Positions 5,252 to 5,260 of a DNA stretch of 5,260 nt are shown here, in pieces (the stretch's first letter is position 1; the number at the start of each line of letters is the position of its first letter). The position numbers and the translations under genes are program-made. The notes beneath the pieces were generated by a model, which did not search any database, was not told the DNA's origin, and saw only the letters and a program-made list of their open reading frames with translations. The stretch is from Candidatus Aminicenantes bacterium RBG_13_64_14 (GTDB lineage Bacteria; Acidobacteriota; Aminicenantia; Aminicenantales; Saccharicenantaceae): assembly GCA_001773855.1 (NCBI GenBank), contig MEXZ01000130.1, forward strand, positions 3,660 to 8,919. Direction: 5' to 3'.

Positions 5252-5260
5252 ATGTCAAAA
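5252..5260 (+). CDS. Start of the next gene (partial, first three codons)
   Basis: ATG-TCA-AAA (Met-Ser-Lys) begins at 5252 and runs off the window. A purine-rich stretch at 5241-5250, with a GGAGG core at 5242-5246, lies five bases upstream. That is the same spacing as for the LolA-like gene. It could be co-transcribed with that gene, 62 bases downstream of its stop. Nothing can be said about the product. Confidence 0.55.

Noticed and set aside
4398..5258. A 286-codon minus-strand open frame opposite the LolA-like gene
   Set aside because: The plus strand has a promoter, a ribosome binding site, a signal peptide and family motifs. The minus frame shows none of these and is a composition artefact.

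Overview
The window is a high-GC stretch with one very AT-rich intergenic patch. It carries three complete genes and the edges of two more. Signal-peptide use, a LolA-like periplasmic protein and a sigma-54 activator point to a Gram-negative (diderm) bacterium. The style of the LolA-like protein (a D-V-L-N-K-M-I-D-A-M-G-G opening and a D-Y-R-K-V-x-G-L ending) recalls secreted proteins common in Acidobacteriota and Aminicenantes. That placement is an impression, not a demonstration.

Layout. Bases 1-101 hold the C-terminal end of an unidentified plus-strand gene, whose last codons run into a long imperfect palindrome (84-142) resembling REP elements. A good sigma-70 promoter (161-189) follows, with a perfect 14-bp palindrome between its -35 and -10 boxes. 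It should drive a 455-aa NtrC-type sigma-54 activator (223-1590) with an atypical receiver domain. This gene converges, with a 16-bp gap and no terminator, on a minus-strand 821-aa multidomain diguanylate cyclase (1607-4072). The cyclase combines a cysteine-rich N-terminal domain that looks like DUF1638, a GAF-like domain, PAS, a second GAF and an intact GGDEF domain with an I-site.

The cyclase is preceded by an AT-rich regulatory region (about 4073-4300; 39 G/C in the 180 bases 4081-4260 by hand count). This holds a consensus extended -10 promoter for the cyclase, an inverted repeat bracketing its -35 box, and two similar ATGT-N11-ACAT dyads exactly 81 bp apart. A short 15-bp tandem repeat and a second sigma-70 promoter (4376-4404) then lead into a secreted LolA-like protein of 245 aa (4452-5189). 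A further plus-strand gene begins at 5252 behind a strong ribosome binding site.

How they may work together. The two central genes are both signal-transduction proteins: one reads an intracellular signal into sigma-54 transcription, the other into cyclic di-GMP. Adjacency and overlapping 3' ends suggest, but do not prove, a linked circuit. No partner histidine kinase and no convincing sigma-54 promoter is visible here. I find no CRISPR array, tRNA, rRNA or transposase gene. The least ordinary items are the cyclase's N-terminal domain with its cysteine cluster and the dense operator-like architecture upstream of it.
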